Assembly (NCBI RefSeq): GCF_905220415.1
Contig: NC_059542.1
Coordinates: forward strand, 9,424,001 to 9,488,000
DNA length: 64,000 nt
Source: Colias croceus
Taxonomy: Eukaryota > Arthropoda > Insecta > Lepidoptera > Pieridae
Direction of reading: 5' to 3'
Shown here: positions 35,750 through 48,697 of the stretch, piece by piece
How positions within the stretch are numbered: position 1 is the first letter of the stretch
How the letters are laid out: every line of letters begins with the position of its first letter
Made by a program: the position numbers and the translations under genes
Notes under the pieces: model-generated
The model's database searches: none
Seen by the model: the letters and a program-made list of their open reading frames with translations, nothing else
What the model was told of the DNA's origin: nothing

Positions 35750-38700
35750 TCATAAGTCACGGAAAATTAACAACACAAAATGAACCGTCACATTTCCTTC
35801 CTTTTGGTAATTAACGAATTTCATTGCTCGACTGATTTATTGAGGAAAAATTAACTTCATAAAAAAAATACGAATGAACATTTTTGAAAGTAATTTTACA
35901 ATTACAATTGTGATAAGGCAAAATGTACATGTAAAAGAGATTTTTTAAACTTCATAAATAGATAAAATATATTAAGCTTTTTGTCCCAATCTTTGAGGCG
36001 ATGTTTTTCCAACACCAAATATTCTATGCAAAACGCATTAAAGTTGTAGCATTATGCAACTTGCGAGTGGGAACGTCAGCTGGTGAAAACTTTGCTTACA
36101 TTATACTCATACGTCTATATATTTGGGTATAATTAAATTACTAGCTTTAAATACTTCAGCAATCCAATATGTATAAACTGTGATTGTCATAAAAAAATTT
36201 TGCTTATCTGACTTTTGAATTTTTTTAGTTCAAAAATATATCCAATAAAGAATTTAATATTTCAAATAGAGTAATACAAATTAAGCAACATCTGTAAAGA
36301 ATGGTCGTTTAATTAAAGAATAAGTTACAAACTATGATATTTATAAGAGCTAGATACGTTACCCGCTCTCTATTTTGGCAAGAAAAAACTCAGCTAAGTG
36401 CCCGAGTTTCACTTAGTCACGCACCATTCAGCGTCGTGGCTGGACGTTCTTTTTATATTTTAATCGGCAGTTGTTATTACGAAGTACATGAGTGAGACGT
36501 GTATTATGTCTCGTGCGTGAGAGTGAAAGAGAGAACAACTGTATTGGTGATAATGCGTTAGTAAGTAGGTATGTATTAATACGCTGTTTTTAGTGCATTG
36601 ATGTTCGCGTATGCCGCGTCTACTAGTATAATAGGTCATTGGTTACAAAGATACAACGATTCATAATATCTATTAGCATTTTCATAACCGATTGGTACTC
36701 TACAAAGTCCCACTTATGAAAAACATTATGACTCTTTGTCATACGAAAGATGTCCTCAGGAAGACGTTAGCTAATTTAGCTCAATGTCTAAATAATGTAT
36801 AATCTAAATGCTTCGTTATTTCAACTTTCTAAACTTCACGTTGTTTGTGACCATCTTCAACATGCACACGAACAAACATACAATCAAAAGAATGATACGC
36901 ATCTTTCTTCTGCTTTACGGTGGCGTTAAACCCATGAGGTAACTCACCTACACCTTTTCTACAAAACTAACTGGATACAGTATTAATATCTACATACGTC
37001 AGGTCTATCTGCGTTATTAAGATTGATGTAAAACCTCATACAAGCCACTCAAGTGTCGTAAATGCGGTTTGCATATATTGCTGTTCGCACTGTAACCGTC
37101 ACATCGCCAGCATAGTTTTAATTTACTTCAGTAAGGATTAACTTCAGAGCTAAAGCATAAGCCTAAGCCTATGTTTAACCGGAGTTGTGTACGAATTTTT
37201 CCAATCTCATTTGCTGGAATTTTTCTAACTTTATCATCGTGGACGGAATTTTTAAGCATGTTGTGAAGAACAGTTTAGGGGTATATACTTTTGTAGATAT
37301 TGCTATGCAAAAGATGATTAGTATAGGTTATCTTACGCCTATAGTAGTTTATGCTGATTAAGGTTTTTTTTTTTAAATTCCAAAGTTTAGTTTAGGTGAT
37401 ATCACACATATCTTTAAATGTTTTTAAGAAAAAAAGAAGCGACTTTGTAGTCGCTATTACATTCATCTTACGTAGGTTATATTTATAAAAATATAATTCG
37501 ACTAATTCCACCACCAAAATAAAGAAAATAATCCAAGAAATTTCGATGCTCTTTCCCCTCGAATTATACGCAAAATACTGGCTGTGAATAAACTTGTGAA
37601 GGAATAAATAACATCATCTTTCATCGCATACATCCAATCGGTAATTCTATAAAGGAAGAAGAAAATAGGGCTCAAGTAAATAATGCCAGGAATAAAATGC
37701 GTCACTCGCATACAAATGAGCCTACTGGGATGGGGTAGAGATACGTTAGATAAAACATAATATATGGAATAATGGCTATATGATTATGCTTGGGGCGCAA
37801 ATGGTGGCACATAAGTGACATGACCGTGATTTTAATGCCGTTTATTCGAAGCCTGGGTCGTAAGGGTTTTTTGAAAACATTCGATGTGGTATGTACTTGT
37901 AAACACTTGTATAGTAGAAGTTTTAAAATTTTTGTATCGGAATTTCTATTACAATTGTAGCAAGGGTTAGTTTGGTTGATTTGTTTGAAGTTCGCAATTA
38001 TATTCAAATTTTCATATTATCATAATTATTGTAACATTAAAATATACCTTACTGTTCTTAAAATTTTGCTTGAATATTTAATTAGCTCAATTATATTTAG
38101 AATATTATACATAAACAATATTTTGAGTAGTGAGGGTATAATTAAACTTAATTTAAACGAAAAATAAATTTTCATAATAATACAATCACGTCGTACACAA
38201 TAAAACAACAACACATTTATTCTATAAAATGTAAGTGCAAACAAAAGCCCAAGTTAAAAAGTTAAACTTTAAAAGAGCAAGTCAACAAAATGCTAACCGC
38301 GCCGCAAAAAGTGGCAGGAATTTATTCATGTCTCGTCCCTCTGTCCTCTTTGTGTTGCTAATTCTGTCCCGTTCTTTCCTTCCCTGTCATTACCCCTGGC
38401 CTGTAACACATTCCGGATCACCGCACATGCACATTTAATGGCCGTGTGTGCTTTTGAAAGAATAACTTTGGAAGAATAGTGGTTGGTGATCTCGATTGTG
38501 GTCGGTTTGGTCAAAGTCGAACATCTGTTCATTCTTTGGTCAAAGGCTTTTCGTTAGATAACATAAGGAATGAGGTAGCGTTGAGTTGCATTAGAAAACT
38601 CTAGTTTGACGATTGCAACTCTATATCTCTATTTCCTTATCTTATCTATATTCAGAAGTCAGTAGGTTGTAATTATTTCATAACTATGCTAACTATGTAT

Positions 38701-39320
38701 ATTTTAAACTAGGCATATTATTTTTATTTATAAAAATTATTTACCTATATCTTATTTCTATAAAACAGCGCTCTTTTCAAAAATAATATTTAATTCTACA
38801 TTATCAATTCTTTATCGTTATATAGTGTTTCAATAGTCTCAGAACATTTTTTTAACATAAAACTCGATGATAAATAATCTATTTCCAAACTCATACATCG
38901 AAAGCAGTAAATGATGGGGACACTCCATCATACGGCGATGTCCGGTGCTTTCTATAAGGAATATATTCTAGACGCTTCTTTAGTGATTCATGCTTGTCAT
39001 TAGTTTTGTAATAACATTGTTCACCTGTGTTATAAACATTGTCTAGCGAGCCATTTTTTTAATATATTATGAATATTCATATACTTATAGTTTGAGGATT
39101 TAAGAAATATAAAATTAAAAAATATCATTATTAATGGGCACAGTGAGCCACAAGTTTGGTGATTAATTATTTTTCCAAAGAAATAGTATACATAAAGGTA
39201 AATAAATCATTATTTAGAGCTTCTTTAAGACACATTTTACAAAATTAACTTGTTACTAAATCACGATGTAATAAAATAAAATTATAAAGAATTTATCGAG
39301 CGTTTCGTATTGAGCAATAA
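35750..39320. other. Intron, AT-rich
   Basis: Continuing intron of the Beat-like gene. A moderately GC-richer stretch at 36360-36640 (GTGCGTGAGAGTGAAAGAGA; GCCGCGTCTACTAGTATAAT) may be an old interspersed repeat, but no second copy is present to confirm it. No exon is supported. Confidence 0.5.
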
Positions 39321-39511
39321 CTAGCTTTTCACCCGCAGCTTCGCCCGCGTAGTCAAAAGAAAACTCGCATAGTTCCCGTGGGATTTTCGTATACAAATAA
39401 GTTACATTAATTATATGTGTGCCAAATTAAATGATAATCGGTTCAACATTTTTGCGTGAAGGAGTAACAAAGAAACAAACTTTCGCATTTATAATATTGG
39501 TAGGACTAGTA
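39321..39511 (-). mobile_element. Helitron-like element
   Basis: On the minus strand it starts TCCTACCAATATTATAAATG and ends GCGGGCGAAGCTGCGGGTG then AAAAGCTAG. It contains CCCACGGGAACTATGCGAG. It is inserted in the long intron, opposite to the gene. Confidence 0.8.
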
Positions 39512-41389
39512 GGATAAGACTTGATAAAAAGCTCAATATTATGAGTATAACTATTCTTCATGAGACCTATTTGTTGCATATTGTTATCAGCTAATGCTTG
39601 TCGCCAGTAATTTGGAATTAATACAGCGTTAATTATGTTACATCGTGATTAGAGATATGAAGTATCTGCTAATATTCGAGTTGTAGCCATCAAATTAAAC
39701 TCGAATATTACTCAAATGTAACAAGCTAAGCCTAACTAGCTCATTTTGATGATTACAATATCAAATAATTCAAATTTCAGTCAAACGTGATGTAATTTAT
39801 TGGCGGCTACTCCACCTATGTTGACCTGAAAAAAAAATACAACAGAATTATTAGAGCTCTAACGGATTCTTAAACTCGTTTTATAAATCAAATCTCACTT
39901 TCTGACAAAAGATAAAATAGGTATTATAATGCATAATCTACTTATAAAGTATTTTATAATAGAATTTATTCATGGTAAAAATATATCCAAAAATGTAATG
40001 AGAAAATAATATCAAAGCAACTTAATAATTGTAAAGGGATTGCTGTGAGCTCGAGTCTGTACACCTGTGTTTAACAAAAAATATGAAAATAAATTCTTGC
40101 GCTAGAATGTGTAACATGGGTAACGTCCAGCAATGTTTTGATATTATTCGAAGAAATCATAGAAATCTTTACTGTAAGGACTAAGTTTAATTGCAATATG
40201 GTAGTTATCGTATTATTTTAATAATAGCCTCTATAATACAAAAATTGATACAGGCCTTAAAATACCTGCGTGTAAATTGACTTTTCACGTACCGTATAAT
40301 ATAATATAGTAAAAGCACTGATTTTAAAATATGCGTTCATGAATTAACAGAATGACAAAATTATATTATAGTACACGAAGATTATACGTAGAGATCTTGG
40401 TTCTATTGCATAGTTCCATTTGAACCTACAATTTCCTTCAATTTTGAAGACACATCCGTCGCTACATGATGCGGTTGCATGCGGTGAAGATCTCATACAG
40501 ATTTGGTTGCCTAGTTTAATTAAAAATATATTATTATTGTAAGTATAGATAAAATATTAATTATAAAAACAAACAAAGACATAAAAAGGGCGTGAAGTAG
40601 CAAGCTTGAGCTGTCGACGAAAGACAATTATAAACAAAGAACTGAAAACTTAATATAGAATTCGTTCCACATTTTATTCATGTTTATTTGGCTTCGGCAA
40701 GAGTAAATGTCGGTGTCACCGAGTTTGTTTGTCGAAGTCGCGCTTTTGTTGATCCAGATTAAAAATACAGAAAGATCCTCAAGGATATATTTGATCCGAA
40801 AGTTTCGCGGAATCATGTCAGTACAATAAAACGTAATCCTGAATAGAGGAAGGTTTTTACGACACATTCGATCCACTAAAGTGTCACTATTCTCACTAGC
40901 TCAAGTTTCATAAAGGTGCAGATAATCCAATCCCCTCGAGTGTTATACGTTTTATGTTCAGCTTTATATAGATATGTGGAGTTCATGATTTCTCTGGAAA
41001 ATTCTGTTTATTGATTTGTTATGTTACTTAGCAATAAATGGTACCGTGTTTGAGTAAATATTGATGGATAAATAACAGTTTGGTTAGATATTATCTGATA
41101 CTAATACATATGAAGATTTTAATGTAGGTAAAGTGGTAGCGTAAACTTAAAATTGAACTTTTTAAATCTAAAGACCAAACGCTAACATAATTTAATAAAA
41201 TATATTTTTAACAATTATCCCATAATTAAGTAGCGAAAAAACTAATAATGCATAACAAGGATTAGTTTAATAGTTTTTGTTTAAAAGTTTATTTTCATAA
41301 AATGTAAAATTGATTTTCGTTAAGCTCTTCGATAGAATTTTAGAACAGCGTTTAAGCTACTATTTGAGAGAATCAATTGGTACACTATA

Positions 41390-41421
<32 letters not shown>

Positions 41422-41777
41422 GTATAAAATTATGCTTTGAAATTATAGTGCCAGGAATTCACACAGCATGAGTATATTTATATGCTATTCAACAATTCCA
41501 ATTGATAATAAAATATTACCAGATAAAATAACTGTCTTATGAGCATCTATCCCAAATTCAAAGTTTCCTTTATAAAAAAGAACCTAATAAATTAAGTGAT
41601 AAGAAATACTAAGGTAAATGCTAAAAATAGATACTAACCTATGTAATGACGAATCGAAAGTGCTACTAAATAGTAGTCTAATTGAATAAATGAATGTTTG
41701 AGTTTGAGTTTTAAGTGATAAGTATTTATTACACACTATTTACGTAACTATATTAATTTATTTTGTCATTGTTACAG
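39512..41777. other. Intron end with (TA)n microsatellite
   Basis: AT-rich intron ending at the acceptor TTGTTACAG. A TA run of about 30 bp lies at 41393-41421. The minus frame at 40628-40876 has no recognisable motif. Confidence 0.55.
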
Positions 41778-41933
41778 ATTCAAGGCAAGCCAATATTTCA
41801 GCAAAGAATACTGCCTAGTCCAGCGGTTTCACTGCCCATACATGTTGGTCCCACTTCCCCGCCTGGGGACGAAAATACGAACATCATATTCAGCCCCTGG
41901 AAAGCGTTTGGACCATTTGTGGATACTATCCAG
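41778..41933 (+). CDS. Beat-like protein, exon encoding an insert in the second Ig domain (part 1)
   Basis: A 156-bp exon with acceptor TTGTTACAG and donor GTATTT, starting and ending on codon boundaries. It encodes 52 residues beginning IQGKPIFQQRILPSPAV and ending FGPFVDTIQ, rich in Pro, Ser and Ile. I do not recognise conserved Beat residues in it. It lies between the exon with the first Ig cysteine and that with the second, and the open phase-0 frame is clean between good splice sites. It could be a constitutive insert or an alternatively used cassette, since skipping it preserves frame. Composition is less AT-rich than the surrounding intron, which supports coding. Confidence 0.62.
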
Positions 41934-42936
41934 GTATTTAAATTATAATTTTATAAGTGTTTCAATTATAGGTAATTTTTTTATTGAGGCGCTAAAATTT
42001 GAAAAGCTTATGTGAAAACTACTTTTAGCAACTTAAGATTGGTTTAAAAATATCTAAACGCATTTTGTAACTAAAATCAAAAATTACTTCATATAAACGA
42101 ATTTTATAAAGTAAATTTTGGATTTAGTTGTTATTATTTTATAACAGTTGAATTTAAGACTTGATGCAGTACATTTTGCCCACCGAATGCTAACTTATAA
42201 TTTAGTAAGTTAGTAGTCCGAACTGCACTTCGGATTAAAATTAATTGAGCAATAAAAAATAGCGCTTACTTACTTAGCTATCCATAAAATATAACAAACC
42301 GATTAGAATGATAGACAGAAACAATCAAAATTATCCTTGTACCACATAAATATCCTATAACAAATTTACGTCAAACAATATACCGCGAGTTGAGATTTTC
42401 TCAACAATTTCTCTAATTGGTTTTAGACATTGACAAATGGTACCGCTAGTCTATCGTTCACAATCATTATGCTGTAACATAGATATTAGGTATACAATAT
42501 CTTATGTCTGAGTTTATGGACAGGCTTTGTTTAATTAGATATTTATAGTAGATAGTGATTTGTAGATGTTAAGCTACGAATTTGTGGTGAGAATAGATTT
42601 TAATTACTCTAGTTACTAAACCTGCGGAGGTAGAGAATTTGATTTATTTTATGGCATTATGTATATTATGTAGCTAAATACTTTATCAAACAATCCATCA
42701 AAGATTTATTAATGTCATAAATGCTTTTTTTAATCTAGTGAATGTCACGCTGTTAAATTCTTATTGTTTCTAAAGTTTTCTTTTTTTTTTTCAATAACAA
42801 GCCTTGATTTCAGATTGATATATTTAGGTAAACAAATTCAATTAGCCAAATCATCTTGAAGCAAGATTCAATAGAGAAAATATGTATCTACTATAGCTAT
42901 TAAAATAAGGACGTTTCTAATCCACATTTTCTACAG
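41934..42936. other. Intron of the Beat-like gene (1.0 kb)
   Basis: Bounded by GTATTT at the donor and TTTTCTACAG at the acceptor. AT-rich; no element recognised. Confidence 0.6.
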
Positions 42937-43053
42937 GATGGTGAATTGCTCCAAAGCCAAGATACAGTTATGTTCCCGACCTCCAGACATCCAGACTTCG
43001 ACGAGGACGTGACCGACGTGATACCCACCAGCACGAGAGGATCGTCCAATAAG
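42937..43053 (+). CDS. Beat-like protein, exon encoding an insert in the second Ig domain (part 2)
   Basis: A 117-bp exon with acceptor TTTTCTACAG and donor GTATTA, phase 0 at both ends. It encodes 39 residues: DGELLQSQDTVMF, then RHPDFDEDVTDVIPTSTRG and SSNK. It is acidic in the middle and Ser/Thr-rich at the end, suggesting an exposed loop or linker. In canonical Beat proteins only about 25-35 residues (my recollection) separate the WxxNG strand from the LxLxC strand, so this exon may replace or extend that loop. It is symmetric and could be skipped without shifting the frame. Confidence 0.62.
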
Positions 43054-45633
43054 GTATTATTGAGGAAATAGGGAATTATAGGTGTCCACTAAAGTATTAT
43101 TTATACTGATAATGATCTGATTATTATTGACATAAATTCTAAGTAGATTTCGCTTCAGTTTAGCTTGTACAATATACCAGTAGGTACCTAGTGATGTCTC
43201 TTTGAAAATGTGATTTTTTTATAAAATAAATAGTTGTTTTTCTCTATTTATATTTAGGCATCCGTAAAGAAGGATAATCTGTGTTTTTATTGGAATAAAA
43301 TGTGTAATTATTTAAGAGCCAGGCTAAATTAGCGAGAAAGCGTATTGGCAAAAAATAGTTGAAGATAACATTTACAAGTAAAACGATAAATTCTTATGTT
43401 CAATTCACATTGGGAATATCGATTAGACCCCAATGTCGCTTTTTGTTGAACGTTGCAAGGCCGCTTAGTCCCGTAGGAAACATACTGTCATTAGCCTAAA
43501 CGATCAGTATGCCTCTTTTTACGATAAAATCATTGCTTGATTTTTAAGTATTAATATCTTAAGCGGATTGGTAAAGACAGACGGGAGAAGATGACACTAT
43601 TAATTGCTATTTTCCTGTAGGATATTTTATATCCCTTTCTGAAGTTGAAAATAACGAATAGCAATTTACACAATTGACATTTTCACGATTGACCCTGGGG
43701 TATTCCTGTCCCTAAATCAAAAATAATTTCCATTATGCTTTAAAATGCACAATTTTGATCAGCCAATAAATACGAACCCTAAAATTGCGTTTCAACGAAG
43801 CTATATCTGTTGGAGACACGATTTTCAACTGTTTTAGATTCTTTTTCTACTTTCATACATACGTGCTCGTATATTCGTCTCCAGGGTACACTACTCGTGT
43901 AAATATTATGCTAAGAAGTGAAAGTCTAACGTATACCGTCACTAGAATTCCGTACTCTTTCATAGGACTTCTCAATGATATTATTAGAATAAAGATAGGT
44001 AAAAAGGACTCCAGTTGGCTTTGGCACATTGAAATGTGACCAATTAGCCATGAATAACTACAGTGTTTTTTTCTTGTCTTTTGACGTTTAATTGTGTGTG
44101 CGTTAGTGTGCCGTTTTTGAAGATCATGTGCCTGGTAACATTTTTACTAACAATAATATCATTGGGACTAGCTATTTAAGTTTGTAGTGCACGAGGAGGA
44201 AGACTACACATTAAGATGCTATGATATCTTATCATGAAATCCATTACAAATGAGAGACGTTATCCGTGATTGATTGCACCCAACGTAATATAATGAGATA
44301 TCCTTCTCTACTCCCCTAAATATTTGTACTTTTAAACTTGTGAAATTTTATATGGAAACGCATAATTTTATCTGAGGACGCCAATATCCTTCGCGAATTT
44401 TCAAAACATGTATTTTAATATCTTTTCAAAATAAGTGTTCCAAAATTTCTTATTCATGTTATAAAAGTATTTGGATGCACCTCTATAAAATCTGATAATG
44501 ATAAGTGTAAAGAATACTCAGGAAAGGGTTGATGACATTATTATGTGGATCGCGACCCTGCATAATGAAGGATGCTGTATCCGTAATGTCTTCGATAGAA
44601 AATTATTCAGAGCAAACGATCCAATAACTATTTAAAATTATTTTAGAGACACCCCTCGTTGTCTGAATAGTTATAGTAAGTACAATGGTTTTCATTCTGT
44701 AGAGTACAACCTTATGATAATGGTACTTGGAAAGTTCTGTGAATGCAATTTCATAAAACCAAACATTTTGCACGGTAAATAGTAATTTGCAGTACATCGA
44801 AAATATAATGTTTATACATTATGTAGTAATATTTTTATTTTGAAGTTAAAGAAAACATTAAGTATTTTTGAAGGTTTTTTTCTTCTGTAAATTCTTAATG
44901 CCAGAATGAACGGAATATAATATTTATAGTTTAAGGTGCTATGGGAATTCTTACATCTATTTATATAACGTAATATACGCTTGGAGGGAAAAGGAGAGCT
45001 TAATTTAGAAATACGATAATATAAATGTAACTGGTTCTAAATAAACCCAGACATGTATTAAGTCTTTAGCTACCACGAGACAGTCTTATTGAAGTTAATA
45101 TTAAGGACTTCTAAGATATATTCTGGGCTCACGTAAATATGACTCCTTTGAGAAACTAATAATAATGAATTGTCAATACCCAAACTCGAAACTTATGCAA
45201 ATTGAATACTAAAGTTATTGAAACTACGCAGCGCTAACTTCAAAATAACAACAATGATAGTTATATTAAACAATACTATTTTCGTTACTTGCAGTATTCA
45301 CATTAGAGAAGAATATTAATATTTGAAATAAAACTTCAATAATTCAAATTATCTATACTTATAACTAAAATAAAACAAACTCGGTTGATAAATGAAGTTA
45401 TAGTATTGTCACCAATCCTTGTTCATACGAAGTTTGAATTAAATCTGTCCTTTAAAAGTCGCTCTAAATCGAGCCTAAAAAAAGTCGATTACTAACAAAC
45501 AAATGAAGCTAATAAAAGCATGTTAAATTTCCACGTTTCCATCCTTCATTTTTAAGTTAGTTTTGGCCCTTTTATTGCCATACAATTTATCTACAAGTTT
45601 TGGTCCTTCGAGTACAACTTTTCCTTATTCCAG
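43054..45633. other. Intron of the Beat-like gene (2.6 kb)
   Basis: Bounded by donor GTATTA and acceptor TTTTCCTTATTCCAG. The 84-codon + frame at 43785-44039 lacks splice support and motif; nothing else recognised. Confidence 0.55.
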
Positions 45634-45811
45634 GTGGCATCAATCAGCCAGCTATCGTTCCTCGTCAGGCCGGAGAGCTTCGAGCGTGGCCAGCTGCGTC
45701 TGACTTGCATCTCGAGTGTCCATACTGTGTACAACGAGAGAGCCGAGCTGGTAATCAATGAGGAGCGGCCGCAGATTGCCTCCGTGCTTGGCACGAGAGA
45801 CCGGTCTTCAG
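45634..45811 (+). CDS. Beat-like protein, exon: end of second Ig domain
   Basis: A 178-bp exon between acceptor TTCCTTATTCCAG and donor GTATGT, starting in phase 0 and ending after the first base of a codon. It encodes 59 residues including LSFLVRPESFERGQLRLTC, SSVHTVY and EERPQIASVLGTRDRSS. The pattern LxFxVxPxxFxxGxLxLxC followed by VY and then ERP....VL..R is the strongest Beat signature in the window: it forms the last strands of Ig domain two, including its second cysteine. The C-terminal exon (membrane segment or GPI signal) should begin with two bases completing a Gly codon. I could not find it before the window ends, so the following intron is probably over 18 kb. Confidence 0.8.
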
Positions 45812-46902
45812 GTATGTGTGCGCCATTTTGATTGTAATAAATTAAATTTAAATACAAATTGTTATAGGTGGAGCTGAAACAAATAGAAGAAGGAAAGTTA
45901 TGCGCTATTTTAGTTGTAATGGACATCAAACTTCGTTTCGACTTTAATTGGTGGAAATATAAAAAAAAGAAGTAAGGTTACTGTTAGGTACAATACAATT
46001 ATCATAATGATCATAATGATAAGTCTACTATAATTATTATAGTTACCTTCGTAATGCTATTTAAGTTATAAAACAATAATATTATATTATCGTATCTCGA
46101 TTATCTTGCCTTAATGTACTCATATTTCTTATCATCTAACTCTAACGTATTACATATTTATAATCAGTATGATATCATGTGTCAGTACAAATTTTAATAC
46201 AATGATCAAGATTTGCTTAATATAAATACACCTTCAGAATATGCCACGGCAACGCGCACAAAATACATTTTTTTCATAGTTTATCTAACTTACAAAAACA
46301 CTTTTATTCGTGACCTTATTAGTTGGTTATTTGAAATTATAGATATTATGGTCATTACATACTTTGGATACGTTATAATAATTAATTGCATTAATATTAG
46401 ATTTCTCAAATAAATTATTATACCAAATAAAGTAATTAGAACTTCACTAAAACCCAGTATATTTGTAACTACATTAAGCAAATATTAAAGATATTTGTTT
46501 TGGTTGAAACGATTTAGAATCTGCATATTTCAGGAATAAATATTCGCAATCGCAATTGGTATTCAAACATCGAAATGTATTCTAGTGAAAATAGTAAATG
46601 TAAGTAAAGTGCATTGCGTTCCTATTTATACGGTTTAATCAAAAACATTAACTGTGTATTGTATTCATTTATAAATATTTTAAATAAAGATTAATTGTAG
46701 CGTGTATTTTAAGCAATGTTAGATACTTATATCAACTTCTTTTTTGTCATCACAAATACTCCATTATAATTACTTTAATTATCTCCTAACGACACAAAAC
46801 AAAGACAATAAAATATGTTCTTGTGGTTATTTTAAATGACTCTGTATCTATCTATGTTTTATCTGTGATTTCCCCTTTTAATGGCATCATGCTTCACAGA
46901 CG
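45812..46902. other. Intron, AT-rich
   Basis: Start of the intron after the last visible exon. Direct repeats ATCATAATG near 46008-46020; otherwise featureless. Confidence 0.5.
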
Positions 46903-46963
46903 ACACACTTCAATGTGTATTATTGAACACACATTGAAGTGTGTAGTCACTTCAATGTGTGTT
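46903..46963. repeat. Three-arm inverted repeat (alternative hairpins)
   Basis: ACACACTTCAATGTGT (46903-46918) is the exact complement of ACACATTGAAGTGTGT (46929-46944). The overlapping AACACACATTGAAGTG (46926-46941) is the exact complement of CACTTCAATGTGTGTT (46948-46963). The central arm can pair with only one flank at a time. Confidence 0.85.
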
Positions 46964-46989
46964 CTTATAACTTAACCATATAAGTATTG

Positions 46990-47065
46990 TTTATATAGTT
47001 TTCATAATGTCCTTGTGAGGCTATGTGCCATTGAATAAACTTTTTCTTTCTTTCTTTAATAAATG
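46990..47065 (+). mobile_element. LINE/SINE-like 3' tail
   Basis: TGAGGCTATGTGCCATTGAA then TAAACTTTTTCTTTCTTTCT resembles the end of a retroelement with AATAAA and a simple-repeat tail. No body is recognised upstream. Confidence 0.4.
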
Positions 47066-47438
47066 GCTCTATTATTTATGTAAACTTTTTATAATTTAAT
47101 ATTCTAAAAACGGTTTCATCAAGTACATACAAAGTATAACTTATAAATAAAAAACATATACTAAAACCAATTTGTCGCGCCAAATAAAGTTTTTAATTTA
47201 AACTTCGCTTAAAAATTCGCGATATAGCCGTTACCTATGTAACATGCATCAAAAATATTGCGTTATTTTCGTACCTGTACACTAGAATATTATTTTTAAC
47301 CTATGCATTTTTAAGGCCTGGCCCAATTCCAATACTTTCCCTTTGATTTTATAACGTCCTATTACCTTTGCCACAAACATATGTGACCGAATTGAAAATG
47401 CGGTCTGACTACTAAATTATCTTCATCAGCTGTTTTAA

Positions 47439-48693
47439 CCTCCTGAGACCCAGGATTTTTTTTCTTTCTTTTTTAATAAAAATTAGCTGTATCTGTTCTA
47501 ATGCAATTATAGATATTCAAAAAAATGGAAAAAAAATCTTTCGTGGAAAACTTGGATTTTCTTTATGTCATATATATATTACAGGTCCCAGTTCCAAGTG
47601 TAATAAGTTTATGAAAATGAAGAAAATCTACATGTTTTTTTAGTTATTATATATTTTTAAACTTGAATCTGAATATTTATTATTCTATCCATTGTTCTGT
47701 GTCTATTTTTTGTAACTTGGTTCAAAGATAGGTAGTTTTAAGGGTGAGAAACGACCAGTTCCAGTATTTTGCACCGGCGTGGCGGTGTATTTATATTGTC
47801 ACGTCCACCCCTAGGTCTTAATTCGATTATCCTCTCGGTCAGCCTCCTCTTATGCTTGGTCCAAGTCATGTGCGTCCCCGAGATGGTCTGCCAACAACTG
47901 GAGATGACATACATAGTGACGATTCTGTTCTGAAATGACTCACACTCATTGGACGAATGGAAGAAGAATCATTTTCTGGTATTTGGGCGGCTTCATCGGT
48001 ATCATTTGGGGGATTATCTTCATCACAAACATTTATTTATTCAATTAGACTTCTTCTAAAAGCAATTTTGAATCGTCACAACAGTATTAACATTTACCAC
48101 CGATTCGGAAAGCAGTATCTATGGAGAAGAACCGGCAAACAACTCCATAGGTCCATCATATAGGTCAATATTTGACTCATCCAGGTGTTGGTAGATCTCA
48201 GTATCTTATAATCCTTGAAAATTATAATAAAATCTGTAACATAAACTAAAGAATGTCATATAGGTAATACATGGGGCCCTAATAACCAATACCAATTTGG
48301 CAAGAATTGAGACCAAATGTCTTACCAGTATGACATAAAAGAAAACATTCATATTTTTCACAAGTTTTAGATTTATCTTACAAAATAACTATTGCGGTTG
48401 CAGAAATAATATCTATTATAATTAGATATACAAAGATATACTGCAATATACGAATGGTTCCACTAGAAATGTAAGATTACTGACCACGTGTTTGCCGTCG
48501 CACATCCACCGTCAACTTCGAAATGAGAATACTTCAAATCACTGTCACTTATAAAACCAAAAACCGTTTAGTATAGCGGATGACATACCACAACATCGAT
48601 TTGAGGTATTATTCCCGCATATACGCAAAAGATGGCGTTGAAATATTTTTTTATTGTTTATGTAATATATATATGACCGCAGGCCCCAGGAGG
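47439..48693. mobile_element. PiggyBac-like element remnant flanked by TTAA
   Basis: The left end CCTCCTGAGACCC (from 47439) and the reverse of the right end, CCTCCTGGGGCCT, are imperfect terminal inverted repeats. Each is preceded by TTAA (47435-47438; 48694-48697), the target duplicated by piggyBac elements. The 1255-bp interior has no intact transposase. On the minus strand near 48200-48130 a short acidic stretch (EIYQHLDESNIDLYDG) interrupted by stops resembles the variable N-terminus of such transposases. The + frame at 47957-48163 is not convincing. Confidence 0.72.
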
Positions 48694-48697
48694 TTAA

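Noticed and set aside
35477..35783. Two overlapping ORFs sharing the peptide NSCGDKSCSC
   Set aside because: The shared peptide arises from the foldback arms, which read alike on both strands.
47957..48163. 68-codon + strand ORF inside the TTAA-flanked element
   Set aside because: The minus strand shows the more protein-like, though broken, reading; the + frame is likely its shadow.
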